Notes under the pieces: model-generated
The model's input: the letters and a program-made list of their open reading frames with translations, nothing else
Database searches by the model: none
What the model was told of the DNA's origin: nothing
In this document: in pieces, positions 25,690 to 34,479 of the stretch
Layout of the letters: each line of letters begins with the position of its first letter
Position numbering within the stretch: the stretch's first letter is position 1
Translations under genes and position numbers: made by a program
Source of the DNA: Opitutia bacterium
Lineage (GTDB): Bacteria > Verrucomicrobiota > Verrucomicrobiia > Opitutales > Opitutaceae
Length of the DNA stretch: 64,000 nucleotides
Assembly (NCBI GenBank): GCA_947474365.1
Contig: CANJIU010000045.1
Location: 1 to 64,000 of the forward strand
Direction of reading: 5' to 3'

Positions 25690-26655
25690 CTACTTCAGCC
25701 CAACCGCCGGCTTCGACTCGGCCACCGGAGGCGGCGCCTTCGACGGAGGACGCGGCTTTCCATCAAACGTGTTCGGCTCCATCACCTCCACCCGCGTGCC
25801 ATCGGGATCGTAGTAGTTGATTTGCCGCTTCCCGTTGATGCCGGCCTTCATCTCGGTCGGGGGCTTGCTGCCCGCGGGATATGGTCGCGTCTTCAAAATC
25901 GCCCCGGCCTTTTCAACATCGGGCAACTCAAGGCAGATGTGATGCATCGTATGCAGCCGATCGAGGGACGGATATTTGTCGTAAAGCATGAACTCCACGT
26001 AGTCCTCACCCTCGGGCACCTGCAGATTCACCCAATTGAGCGTCTTTCCGGAGGTGCTGCCGCGCCAGGTCTCCTTGAATCCAAGAATCTCCCCGTAGAA
26101 TTTCAACGACGCGTCGAGTTGCCCAATCATCACGCCGACGTGACTCATGCGCTTGGCAATGCGCGTGGCGGGAAGAAATTTACCCTTCTCCCTCATCGTC
26201 CAGCCATCCGGCAGGTACTCGACAATCTCCACTGTGTTTCCGTTCGGATCTTTCACGAAATAGTTCTTGTTGCCGATTTTACCGATCCCAGTCTTCGGCG
26301 GCACCGCGACTCCCTTTGACTGCAGGTAAAGCCGCATCGCTTCTGCGTCGTCCGTCTCCACCGCGATATGATATAGCCGGTCGGTTTCCGGCGAAACTTC
26401 TGATCCCGGGAAAAGCTCCACGCTTTGCCGGTCGTTGATCTTGATCCACACCAACTGCTCCTTGGGATCCTTCCGCGGAATCGAGTACGGCGACTGGAAG
26501 CCGAGAAAGCCCTCGTAGAAGGCCCGGGCTTTCGCCATGTCGCTCACATAAAATGCCGCATGCGAAATGCCAGTGATGCGCGGCCGCTTCGGGGTCTCCT
26601 GCGCGAGACAGGCGAACGAGAGGAGTGCGGGCAGCACCAGAAAAAGAAGCTTCAT
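25690..26655 (-). CDS. Secreted two-domain VOC family protein
   Basis: This 321-residue protein has a cleavable signal peptide (LLFLVLPALLSFACLAQ) and two vicinal-oxygen-chelate modules. The first begins at ISHAAFYVSDMAKARAFY and ends at KDPNGNTVEIVEYL. The second runs from MSHVGVMIGQLDASLKFY to YDPDGTRVEVMEP. Glutamate and histidine ligands appear at family positions, so a metal-dependent dioxygenase, isomerase or lyase is plausible. Exported double-VOC proteins are frequent in polysaccharide-degrading planctomycetes and verrucomicrobia. The ATG at 26,655 is preferred because it begins the signal peptide. Confidence 0.82.
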   Translation of the reverse strand: MKLLFLVLPALLSFACLAQETPKRPRITGISHAAFYVSDMAKARAFYEGFLGFQSPYSIPRKDPKEQLVWIKINDRQSVELFPGSEVSPETDRLYHIAVETDDAEAMRLYLQSKGVAVPPKTGIGKIGNKNYFVKDPNGNTVEIVEYLPDGWTMREKGKFLPATRIAKRMSHVGVMIGQLDASLKFYGEILGFKETWRGSTSGKTLNWVNLQVPEGEDYVEFMLYDKYPSLDRLHTMHHICLELPDVEKAGAILKTRPYPAGSKPPTEMKAGINGKRQINYYDPDGTRVEVMEPNTFDGKPRPPSKAPPPVAESKPAVGLK

Positions 26656-26813
26656 GAAGGATGTGAAAAACGACAGTCCGCGGCTCGAAGCGAGCGCCGT
26701 GACGGGCCGGCGAGCGGTTGAATCATGGCGTGGGGAAGTGGAGATTAACGAGGAAACGGCACCGAGCGCCATTTTCAGACGAGTTCCGGCATTCATAACC
26801 TCCCTCCGTGGGG

Positions 26814-27785
26814 CTATTCCGCGGCAGCGAGGGCGGCGCGCAATTCGGCGAGCATTTTACCGACCTCGGCGCGGGGGTCGTAATCCTTCCGCCCCATCGA
26901 GAGGGTTTCGATCGGAACGTATCCGCGATATCCCGATTGGCGTACGATCGTGACGAGCTTCTTCATGTCGACGCGCGGCGATTTCAGTGTGCTCTGCATC
27001 GTCTCCTTGATCTGCCAGTTGACCGCGTAGGGCGCCATCACTGCGATGTCGGCGTAAGGATCAGCGGAAAGGTATTTACCCGTGTCCACGAGAGCGGCGC
27101 ACCACTCGTGATCGACGCGCTTGAGGAGACTGAGATGTTCGGCGCCCGTGGCAATGAAGTCACCGTGGTTCTGGACGGCGACGATGACGCCGAATTTCTT
27201 CCCGTGCTCGGCGCACTCGCGACATGCCTCGGCCATCCACGCTTCGACTTTTTCGCGGGGGGCGTTGCCGGAGGCCTGCTGCCAGGTCTTGAACGGCGGT
27301 TGCGCATCGGCGAACGCGCGGACGGTCGGAGCACCCAACCGGGAGGCGACCTCGATCCATGTCTTGAGCCGCGCCACACCCTCGGCCCGGGTTGCGGGAT
27401 CAGCGGCGGTGAAATCGTTGCGCACGCCCGTGCCGCTGATGTCGAGCCCGAGGTTGAACGCGTGCCGCTTGAGCCGGATGAGGTAACCTCCGTCCGGAGC
27501 TGCAGGGTAGCCGGGGAAGAAATAGCCGGTGAGATCAACGGCATCAAATCCCAGCTTGGCGGCGAAATCACAGACTTGGAACAGATCGACGCCTTTGGCG
27601 GGATCCTTGGCGTTGGCGGCGAGCAGGTCGGAGAACGAATAGGCGTTCAGGGAGGTGCGCAGATGCGAGCCGCTGTGCCGGGGGACGGGCTGGTAGGCGG
27701 CGCGCGCGGAAGAGAGGCCGGCGGTGGCGAAGGGTAGCAACGCCGACGTGGCGATGAATCGGCGGCGAGTGAGGGAGGTGTTCAT
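26814..27785 (-). CDS. Tat-exported sugar phosphate isomerase/epimerase-like TIM-barrel protein, copy 2
   Basis: The 323-residue protein has a twin-arginine leader (SLTRRRFIATSALL) and a xylose-isomerase-like AP endonuclease type 2 barrel. Conserved pieces include LGFDAVDLTGYFFPGY, VAVQNHGDF (metal-ligand histidine region) and the C-terminal GYRGYVPIETLSMG. Such proteins often act as epimerases or isomerases on unusual sugars or inositols. It is a clear paralogue of the next gene, lying 37 bp downstream of that copy on the same strand, so the pair looks like a tandem duplication. Confidence 0.85.
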   Translation of the reverse strand: MNTSLTRRRFIATSALLPFATAGLSSARAAYQPVPRHSGSHLRTSLNAYSFSDLLAANAKDPAKGVDLFQVCDFAAKLGFDAVDLTGYFFPGYPAAPDGGYLIRLKRHAFNLGLDISGTGVRNDFTAADPATRAEGVARLKTWIEVASRLGAPTVRAFADAQPPFKTWQQASGNAPREKVEAWMAEACRECAEHGKKFGVIVAVQNHGDFIATGAEHLSLLKRVDHEWCAALVDTGKYLSADPYADIAVMAPYAVNWQIKETMQSTLKSPRVDMKKLVTIVRQSGYRGYVPIETLSMGRKDYDPRAEVGKMLAELRAALAAAE

Positions 27786-27822
27786 GGCGGAGTGAAGATT
27801 GTTCGGGCGGCTGGTGCGGAAT

Positions 27823-28824
27823 TCATGCCGTCTCCGCGATCGCCTGGCGCAAGTCCGCCAGAAACTTCGGCACGACCTTGAAGGGATCGTAGTCTCCGCC
27901 ACCGCTGCGCGGGGAGAGCGTCTCGATCGGCAGGTAGCCGCGGTAACCCGAGGCGCGCACGATCTTCAACAGTCGCTTCAGGTCCGTTGGCGCCTCGGCC
28001 TCCTTTTCGACGCCGAGCGGGCTCTGCTTGATCTGCCAGTTCACCGCGTACGGGGCCGCCTTCGCCATCTCGGCGTAGACATCGTCGGCCCTGAAGTAGC
28101 CCGTGTCCACAATCGCACCGCACCACGGGGAGTCGATCCGCTTGAGCAGCGCGATGAGGTCGTCCGCGGTCTTGATGAAATCCCCGTGATTTTGCACCCC
28201 GATGAGCACGCCGAACTTTCCGGCGTGATCGGCACACGCCCGGATGTCGCCGGCGATCCATTTTTCCACGTCGTCGCGCTTCGCGCCCTGCGATGCGCTT
28301 TCCCACGTCTGCGCGCGCAGCTGGGTGTCGGCAAACACCCGGATCACCGGCGCGCCGAGTTTGGCGGCGACCTCGACCCAATTCTTGATGCGCTGCACGT
28401 CGACCGCACGCGCCTCCCGGTCTGCGAGCGTGAAGTTGTTGCCAATGCCCGTGCCGCTGATCCCGAGCCCGAGTTCGAACGCACGCTTCTTCAGCTCAAA
28501 GATAAACTTGTCCGTCGGCACCCCGAGTCCGTTTTTCTCGTAGCCGGGGAAATAGTAACCCGTCGGATCGATGCCGTCGAAATTGTGTTTCGCGCAAAAC
28601 TCGGCGAATGCCACCAGGCTCAAAGTGCCCTTGCCGCCGGTCCCCAGCAATTTCGCGAATGAATAGGCGTTGCACGACACCTTGAGCTGCGCCCCGCCGA
28701 CGCGCTTGATCGGTTCAACCGCCGCGAACGCCGGCGCGACGCCCACGAGCGAACCGCCCGCCACAGCCAGCGGCAGCACGGCGGCGGATTTGAGAAAATC
28801 ACGACGGGACGGTTGGGTGTTCAT
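27823..28824 (-). CDS. Tat-exported sugar phosphate isomerase/epimerase-like TIM-barrel protein, copy 1
   Basis: The 333-residue protein starts with QPSRRDFLKSAAVLPLA, a twin-arginine signal, followed by the TIM-barrel segments FDGIDPTGYYFPGY, IGVQNHGDFI and GYRGYLPIETLSP, with metal-ligand histidine and glutamate in family positions. It is close in sequence to the downstream copy, so the two may act on related substrates or in sequence. It is divergent from the alginate-lyase-family gene, suggesting a shared control region and a link to uronate or deoxy-sugar breakdown. Confidence 0.86.
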   Translation of the reverse strand: MNTQPSRRDFLKSAAVLPLAVAGGSLVGVAPAFAAVEPIKRVGGAQLKVSCNAYSFAKLLGTGGKGTLSLVAFAEFCAKHNFDGIDPTGYYFPGYEKNGLGVPTDKFIFELKKRAFELGLGISGTGIGNNFTLADREARAVDVQRIKNWVEVAAKLGAPVIRVFADTQLRAQTWESASQGAKRDDVEKWIAGDIRACADHAGKFGVLIGVQNHGDFIKTADDLIALLKRIDSPWCGAIVDTGYFRADDVYAEMAKAAPYAVNWQIKQSPLGVEKEAEAPTDLKRLLKIVRASGYRGYLPIETLSPRSGGGDYDPFKVVPKFLADLRQAIAETA

Positions 28825-28953
28825 GGGGAGAAGATGACGTGGAGGGGACGATCAGGACAATAGCCGCATCGCAGCCGATTGGGACATTGCAGGGTTGCGT
28901 GCCGGTCGATTGTCCCGATTCGCTGCGAAGACGCTATTCCTTTTCTGCACCCC

Positions 28954-30132
28954 ATGCGCCTCCTTTCCTTCTTCGTCTGCACGTCGGCCTGCCTGGTTTC
29001 CGCGCTCGTGGCGAAGCAGGACACCTCGCGCGTGCCCTTCCGTCACCCCGGCGTGCTCCTCAACCGCGCGCAGCTCGACCTCATCAAGCAGCGCGTCGCC
29101 GACGGCGGGGAACCGCAGAAGACCGCCTTCGCCGCTCTGCTCCAGAGCCCGCTCGCCGACCTCGCCTACGCGCCGAGCCCGCGCGCCACGATCGAGTGCG
29201 GCCCGAATTCGCGCCCGGACCTCGGCTGCAAGGACGAGCGGCGCGACGCCACCGCCGCCTACACGCAGGCGCTCGCCTGGGTCGTCACCGGCAACGAAAA
29301 ATACGCGCGCAACGCCATCCGCATCATGAACGCCTGGTCCGGCACGCTCGCCGGCGGGCACATCAACGACAACGGCCCCGTGCAGGCCGCCTGGGTCGCC
29401 GCCGTCTGGCCGCGCGCCGCCGAGATCATCCGTGCCACCTCCGAGTTTTGGGCCAAGGAGGACATCGCGCGTTTCCAAACGATGCTCGCAAAACAATACG
29501 TGCCGTCGCTCATCGACGGCTGCGACGAAAACGGGAACAAGGAACTCGCGATGGCCGAGGCGCTGATCAACATCGGCGTGTTCAACGACGACCGCGTGCT
29601 CTTCGCCCACGGCGTCCGCATGTGGCGGGGGCGGACGCCCGCCGTCATCTACCTGAAGTCCGACGGCCCCGCGCCCATCGCCCCGCCGAGCGGTCTGCAA
29701 ACCTCCGCCCCGTGGAGCAACAAGGGCATCTTCCCGCCATTCGTCGACGGCGTGCTCCAGGAAACCGCGCGCGATCCGCATCACGCGAACATGACCTTCG
29801 CCTCCCTCGTCAACGCCGCCGAGACCGCGCGCCAGCAGGGCCTCGACCTCTACGCCGAACACGGCACGCGCATCGTCGCCGCGATGGAATATCAGGCGCA
29901 ATTCCTCGCGCCGAACCATACGCCGCCGCCGCCGAAAATCGAGTTCTCGCTCCAACCCACGTGGGAGATCGCGTACAACCATTTTCATCACCGCCTCGGG
30001 ATCGAATTGCCGAAGATGGCGAAAGTGATCCCGACCAACCGCCCCACCGGCGCCGATCTCAACCACATGGTTTGGGAAACGCTGACCCACGGCGAGGTGG
30101 GCGCGGTGGGATTGGCCAAGCAGGGAAAGTAG
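28954..30132 (+). CDS. Secreted alginate-lyase-family protein
   Basis: The 392-residue enzyme has a signal peptide (RLLSFFVCTSACLVSALVA) and the helical alginate lyase fold (alpha/alpha toroid, PF05426). Visible motifs are LAWVVTGNEKYARNAIRIMNAW, the ligand-binding-type NDNGPVQAAWVAAVW and NIGVF/FNDDRVLF. Polysaccharide lyases of this type cleave uronic-acid chains by beta-elimination, but many family members act on other acidic glycans. The start at 28,954 precedes the signal peptide; an in-frame ATG 75 bp upstream would add an unlikely leader. Confidence 0.82.
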   Translation: MRLLSFFVCTSACLVSALVAKQDTSRVPFRHPGVLLNRAQLDLIKQRVADGGEPQKTAFAALLQSPLADLAYAPSPRATIECGPNSRPDLGCKDERRDATAAYTQALAWVVTGNEKYARNAIRIMNAWSGTLAGGHINDNGPVQAAWVAAVWPRAAEIIRATSEFWAKEDIARFQTMLAKQYVPSLIDGCDENGNKELAMAEALINIGVFNDDRVLFAHGVRMWRGRTPAVIYLKSDGPAPIAPPSGLQTSAPWSNKGIFPPFVDGVLQETARDPHHANMTFASLVNAAETARQQGLDLYAEHGTRIVAAMEYQAQFLAPNHTPPPPKIEFSLQPTWEIAYNHFHHRLGIELPKMAKVIPTNRPTGADLNHMVWETLTHGEVGAVGLAKQGK

Positions 30133-30169
30133 GATAACCGGAAGGGACCGCCGGAGGAGCGAGCTTCCC

Positions 30170-30502
30170 CTATTCCGCCAGTCCCACCACGAAGGCCAGA
30201 GTACGGTTCAGTCGCAAAAGTGACTCGTCGTCCAGTCGCCCAAATACGGCCCCGATTCGGGCGCAGGGCACGGCGAGAAGCTTGTCCACCATGATCTGCG
30301 AAGAATGCGCGAGGCCATTGCTTCGATTCGCCTCCAGTCCGACCCGAAACGCCGGCACCTCTGCCTGATGGCTGGTGATCAGACAGACCACGACACTCGA
30401 CAAACCGCCCACCGTCAGCACATCCGCCTGCACAACCACAGCCGGTCTCGGCTTTCCAAAGTCATCGGGCGCGGCCACCGTGACGAGGTCGCCGCGACGC
30501 AT
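30170..30502 (-). CDS. MazF/PemK-family endoribonuclease toxin
   Basis: The 110-residue protein opens with MRRGDLVTVAAPDDFGKPRPAVVVQ, the typical start of the MazF/PemK fold, with the conserved PRPAVV segment. A central VVVCLITSHQ and a C-terminal FGRLDDESLLRLNRTLAF complete the pattern. MazF toxins cleave mRNA at short motifs. The ATG at 30,502 overlaps the antitoxin stop as TAATG, so the two are coupled. The pair lies downstream of a palindromic operator candidate. Confidence 0.88.
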   Translation of the reverse strand: MRRGDLVTVAAPDDFGKPRPAVVVQADVLTVGGLSSVVVCLITSHQAEVPAFRVGLEANRSNGLAHSSQIMVDKLLAVPCARIGAVFGRLDDESLLRLNRTLAFVVGLAE

Positions 30503-30738
30503 TAGCGGAGCGCCGGATCCGCCGCGGCTGCGATGAAATCGAGCGTCTCCGCTTCACGCTCCGCATCTAATTTTTGGATCTGATGGCAAATCGCCGCCCG
30601 AAATCCCGGCGCACGAATATCAGGAACCCAGATTTGCACCGGTCGAAGCCCTTGGGCGCGCAAGCGCCGGCGATACATCTCCATCTTGTCCCCGGTGGGT
30701 CGTGGCTTGGCGGGCATAGCAGGCGTTTTCGGTAACAT
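30502..30738 (-). CDS. MazE-like antitoxin (DUF3018 type)
   Basis: The 78-residue basic protein carries MEMYRRRLRAQGLRPVQIWVPD, the conserved core of DUF3018-type antitoxins, followed by an acidic C-terminal tail (KLDAEREAETLDFI) that would block the toxin active site. It precedes the toxin gene, with a one-base overlap. The first ATG (30,738) lies inside a perfect 14-bp palindrome; the second, at 30,717, begins MPAKPRP and is equally possible. Autorepression through the palindrome is likely for this kind of system. Confidence 0.85.
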   Translation of the reverse strand: MLPKTPAMPAKPRPTGDKMEMYRRRLRAQGLRPVQIWVPDIRAPGFRAAICHQIQKLDAEREAETLDFIAAAADPALR

Positions 30739-30744
30739 GTTACC
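30731..30744. promoter_or_regulatory. Perfect 14-bp palindrome over the antitoxin start
   Basis: GGTAACATGTTACC reads the same on both strands and includes the first antitoxin ATG. Toxin-antitoxin complexes usually bind such palindromes to repress their own promoter. Its overlap with the start codon may mean that the second ATG at 30,717 is used and the palindrome is upstream operator. Confidence 0.65.
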
Positions 30745-30818
30745 CAGCTCCGTCGGGTCAAGACGCTGCCTTTACGAGACGGAAATCAGGCGCATCCCGA
30801 TATCCCGCAGAGCGGGGT

Positions 30819-30844
30819 GCAGACGTAGGCGAAGCCTCGTCTGC
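30819..30844. repeat. Imperfect GC hairpin between genes
   Basis: GCAGACGTAGGC and GCCTCGTCTGC pair with a single bulge around a GAA loop. It lies between the antitoxin gene and the DUF6933-like gene, about 53 bp from the latter's stop. It resembles extragenic palindromes and is not followed by a T-tract on either strand. Confidence 0.45.
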
Positions 30845-30896
30845 AAGGTGCGGACGAACGCCTGCGGCCAATCCCTCGGCGCGTCACATTTGCGCT

Positions 30897-31412
30897 TCAT
30901 CCCGGCGGAAACAAATCGACTGGAGACTTCCCGCCCAACGGACTCACGGGAACCTCATTGAGTCGGTCGGACGTCTCAAACGGAGAAAGATCGGTGAGAA
31001 AAAACGAGGCCACTCGGGCAAAATCATTCATGACTCCCGTGATCTGGCGGTTGCCGACCGGAGAAAAGGCCACCGCCGCGAGCTCCGGAGCGATGAACCG
31101 TTCGTAGGCGAAGGTGTGCCCCGCGTCCGCGAGGTACATCCTCAGCCCCGCCGTTACGGTGGTAACAAAATCGCTGGGATTAGTCGCGCCCTTGGCCCGC
31201 AGTATCACCGAAAAATACGTCGTCGCATGGGTGACAAGAAAGTACCGATGACGCGCGACCGTGAAAACGTGGCAGCACCAGTCGGCGCACGGATGGGTCG
31301 CGGGTTGCACCTCCGGCGGCAATTTCACCCGCAGACGGCGGGCCAGTTTCTGAGTGAGCCGTAGGGTCAGCATCCGCCTGACATTGTCGGCTCCGTCTTC
31401 TTCCAGCGACAT
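30897..31412 (-). CDS. DUF6933-like hypothetical protein
   Basis: The 171-residue protein has a core beginning MLTLRLTQKLARRL, then a cysteine-containing WCCHVF, a YFLVTHATTYFSV segment and a helical tail. The pattern resembles DUF6933, a family of unknown function found near defence and mobile genes. If so, the natural start may be the ATG at 31,373, thirteen codons in. It lies downstream of a TonB-dependent receptor with a 39-bp gap and might be transcribed with it, though the functional link is unclear. Confidence 0.6.
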   Translation of the reverse strand: MSLEEDGADNVRRMLTLRLTQKLARRLRVKLPPEVQPATHPCADWCCHVFTVARHRYFLVTHATTYFSVILRAKGATNPSDFVTTVTAGLRMYLADAGHTFAYERFIAPELAAVAFSPVGNRQITGVMNDFARVASFFLTDLSPFETSDRLNEVPVSPLGGKSPVDLFPPG

Positions 31413-31451
31413 TTTTTCCCGACCGGCACCAATTCCCGCCGCTCCCCAAGC

Positions 31452-34436
31452 TCAAAAACGCCCGGTCACCCCGCAGTTGAGCGTCGTGCCGTTGATGCTC
31501 GTGTAGCTCATCCGCGAACCGATCCCCCGAAAGCGACCCTGCGTTTCGTTGAAGAGGTTCACCACCTCGCAAAACAGGTTCGCGCTCGGCCGCAGCTGCC
31601 AGCCGAAACCCAGGTTCACCAGCGTACGCGCGTACTTGTATTCGTTGCGCGGCGAGTTCGTCGCCGTGAACGTCGTGACGTAGCGCCCCGTGTAGTTGAC
31701 CAGCACCCGCGTGCTGAAGGCGCGGTACTTGTACGTGAGATTCATGTTCGCCGTCACCGGAATGAAACCCGCCACCTCGTTCTTCCCGGTGTTTCTCCCC
31801 GTGCCATAATCACCATGCGTCCGGAGCACGGTGGCGTTCGCATTCACCCCGAAGCCGTTGAACGGCCGCGGCAGAAACGTCAGCTGCTGCTGATAGCTGA
31901 ACTCCAAGCCCTGCACGTAGGCATTGCCGGCGTTGCTCGAAGTGAGGATGTCGTAGCCCTCATATTCACCATTGTAGCCGTTGTTCGGACCGGCCCCCAC
32001 GGTGCCGGCGTCGATGCCCGTCACGATGTAGTCCGCGATTTTCTTGTGGAACCAGCCGGCGGAAAACAGCCCGACCGGTTCGAGGTAGTATTCCAGGGTC
32101 GCGTCCCAGTTCGACGCCGTCTGCGGTTTCAGGGCGGGATTGTTAACCGTGAGCGTGCGTTGCGTGTCGCTGAAGGTTTCGTTCGGCAGCAGATTGTTGA
32201 ATTGCGGCCGGCCAAAACTCGTCGACCAGCTCGCGTGCGCCTTAATCCGGGGGGTGAAATCGTACGTGAGGTGCACGCTGGGAAAAGACTTCGTGTAACT
32301 GCCCTCGATCCGCCGTCCGGTGTTCGCGTAGTCGCGCTGCGCCGAGCCGATCGGATCCGCCGCCTGCTGCGCCGCGGTGCTGCCGGCATGCGCCCGCACG
32401 CGTCCGAAGCTCTCGACGTCCGTCCGCTCGGTCCGCACGCCGGTGAGGAGGCCGAGTTGCTGGTACCTCGCCTGCCCCATCACATAGCCGGCGCTGACGG
32501 TCTCGCTCACATCGCTCGTCGTCGTGTAGCGGCTCTGCTCGCGGAAATATAGGTTCTCCGTCCAGAGCGCGGGATCGCGGGGTTCGTCGTTCTTGAAGAA
32601 CCACGCACCCTCCCACGTCGGCAGGTGCCGGCCGGTTCTCACGAGGTCGGTGCTCTGAAACGCGGGGTTGGCCGGCAGCGTCCCCCGCGAATACGTCCAG
32701 CGGCGGCTGCCGCCGACATTGCCCGAAGTCTGCGTGCGCACGTCGACCCCGGTCTTGAAGAAGAGCGGGAACGACGCCGGAACGGTGTACTGCACGTTGC
32801 CGCGTGCGCCCTCCACACTGGACACCCGCGTGAGGTGGCGCGTGTCCGCTCCGGTGATACGATAATTCGCCGGGTTCGTCATGTCCGGGCCCTCCGTCTG
32901 GACAAATTGCGGCCACAAATCGGACTTGCTGCGGTCGAGCGTCCAGCCGACGCCCGTGATCGTGTTGGTGAACGCCGCCGCGCCGGGTCCGCTCGTCAGG
33001 TTGACATGCGTCTGGTGGTAGCCGGCGTTGTAATCGAGGTGCCAGCGCCCGAAATCGTGCTCACCGCCGAAATCACCCCCACGGGTGCGCAGGAAAAATC
33101 CCGTCGCCGTGTCCCGAACTGCGATGGTGGAGGCCGCCAGCCCCCGCACCCGGGTGAACCCATCAGTGAACCCCGGCAGGATCGTCCCCGCCGCCGAGAG
33201 CTGCCCGTTGGCACCGACCGTCGCGAGCGTCTGCGACGTGGACGCCTGTGTGTCGTGAAACACCCGGTTGGGCTCGAAGTGATCGGTGGAATAGGCGTTG
33301 AGATAAAACTTGGAGCTGCGCGACAGGCGGAAATCCATGCGCAGGTTCAGGCTCGTCTGAAAGCGGCGGGCGAAATCGTCCCGCGTGCGATAATCCCACA
33401 CATACGCCGGCGACCCCGCTGTGTTCTGAAAATCGCGGATCGTGTACGAGTAACCGATCACCTTCTCATGATAAAGCGCGTTGAGCGCTACCCCGAAGTT
33501 CCGCGAGCCTCCGAAGACATCGAACACCTCCTGGTACGTGCCACTGGTCAGCGGAGTGAGCGGGCGCGTCCGCCGCAGCGGCGTTTGTTCCGTAAAAGGC
33601 GGCGCCCACACGGCGCCGAGGTTGTAGGTAAACACGCGCTTCTCCGCCTGGCTGAGCGCCGAGCGGGTCTTGAAGTTGATCGTCCCGCCGAGCGAATCCG
33701 CGCCTTTGTCCGGCGTGTGCCCCTTGATGAGTTCCACCTGATCGAACATCGCGCTCGTGACGAATTGCATCTGGTAGCCGCGGCTGAGCGATTGGTTCGC
33801 GGGCACCGCGCCGCCATCCACGGTGAGACGGTTGAGCGTGTTGGCCACGCCGCGCACCACGATGCCGCTCACCGTGCCGTCGTCGTCCACTGCTCCCGCC
33901 GCCCCCGGGAGGCGCATCGCGAGTTCGCCGCCGCCCATGTTGGGCATCAGCCCATAGGCGTCGATCGACACGATGTTTTTCACGTTGTCGGCATTGCGCT
34001 GGGCGGTGATGGCCGCCGCGGTGCCCTCGCGCTCGCCCGTCACCTTGAACGTCTCCAGCCGGTAGATTCCCTCAGTCAATTCGACCCGCAGGACGTGATA
34101 GCCGCCGGGCTGCACCCGCACGAGCTCGTCGGCGCGATCGAGACCCACATAGGAAATCGCGAGGCGGTGTTCGCCGGCCGGAAGATCCCTCAGGAGAAAT
34201 CGGCCGTCGCCGTCCGTGACCTCCGAGCGTCCGAGAGACGGGATCTCAATCTTGGCGCCTCCGAGCAGACGACCCGTCGCGGAATTGCTCACCGTGCCGG
34301 TCACACTGCCGGTGTTGCCCGGCTGCGCGCGCAGGACCGACAGAAACAGGAACGCGAAGACCAGGGCGGAAATGGACAGTCGTCGTACGACGCGGTGCGG
34401 GCGCGCCGACCGCGTATAGGGGCAGACCAGATTCAT
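31452..34436 (-). CDS. TonB-dependent receptor with N-terminal carboxypeptidase-like domain
   Basis: This 994-residue outer-membrane transporter has a signal peptide and a CarboxypepD_reg-like beta domain with TGTVSNSATGRLLGGAKIEI and VTDGDGRFLLRDLPAG. A plug domain follows (ELAMRLPG region, then VVRGVANTLNRLTVDGG), and then a long beta-barrel ending in the aromatic C-terminus NCGVTGRF. Such receptors take up oligosaccharides or other large substrates using TonB energy. It is last in a same-strand locus with a sialidase-fold protein, an aldolase and a second receptor, 43 bp after the first of these. The start at 34,436 begins the signal peptide. Confidence 0.93.
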   Translation of the reverse strand: MNLVCPYTRSARPHRVVRRLSISALVFAFLFLSVLRAQPGNTGSVTGTVSNSATGRLLGGAKIEIPSLGRSEVTDGDGRFLLRDLPAGEHRLAISYVGLDRADELVRVQPGGYHVLRVELTEGIYRLETFKVTGEREGTAAAITAQRNADNVKNIVSIDAYGLMPNMGGGELAMRLPGAAGAVDDDGTVSGIVVRGVANTLNRLTVDGGAVPANQSLSRGYQMQFVTSAMFDQVELIKGHTPDKGADSLGGTINFKTRSALSQAEKRVFTYNLGAVWAPPFTEQTPLRRTRPLTPLTSGTYQEVFDVFGGSRNFGVALNALYHEKVIGYSYTIRDFQNTAGSPAYVWDYRTRDDFARRFQTSLNLRMDFRLSRSSKFYLNAYSTDHFEPNRVFHDTQASTSQTLATVGANGQLSAAGTILPGFTDGFTRVRGLAASTIAVRDTATGFFLRTRGGDFGGEHDFGRWHLDYNAGYHQTHVNLTSGPGAAAFTNTITGVGWTLDRSKSDLWPQFVQTEGPDMTNPANYRITGADTRHLTRVSSVEGARGNVQYTVPASFPLFFKTGVDVRTQTSGNVGGSRRWTYSRGTLPANPAFQSTDLVRTGRHLPTWEGAWFFKNDEPRDPALWTENLYFREQSRYTTTSDVSETVSAGYVMGQARYQQLGLLTGVRTERTDVESFGRVRAHAGSTAAQQAADPIGSAQRDYANTGRRIEGSYTKSFPSVHLTYDFTPRIKAHASWSTSFGRPQFNNLLPNETFSDTQRTLTVNNPALKPQTASNWDATLEYYLEPVGLFSAGWFHKKIADYIVTGIDAGTVGAGPNNGYNGEYEGYDILTSSNAGNAYVQGLEFSYQQQLTFLPRPFNGFGVNANATVLRTHGDYGTGRNTGKNEVAGFIPVTANMNLTYKYRAFSTRVLVNYTGRYVTTFTATNSPRNEYKYARTLVNLGFGWQLRPSANLFCEVVNLFNETQGRFRGIGSRMSYTSINGTTLNCGVTGRF

Positions 34437-34479
34437 GGCATTTGGAGGGGTGGAGCCGCGTGCGGCGGATGCAGCGGAG

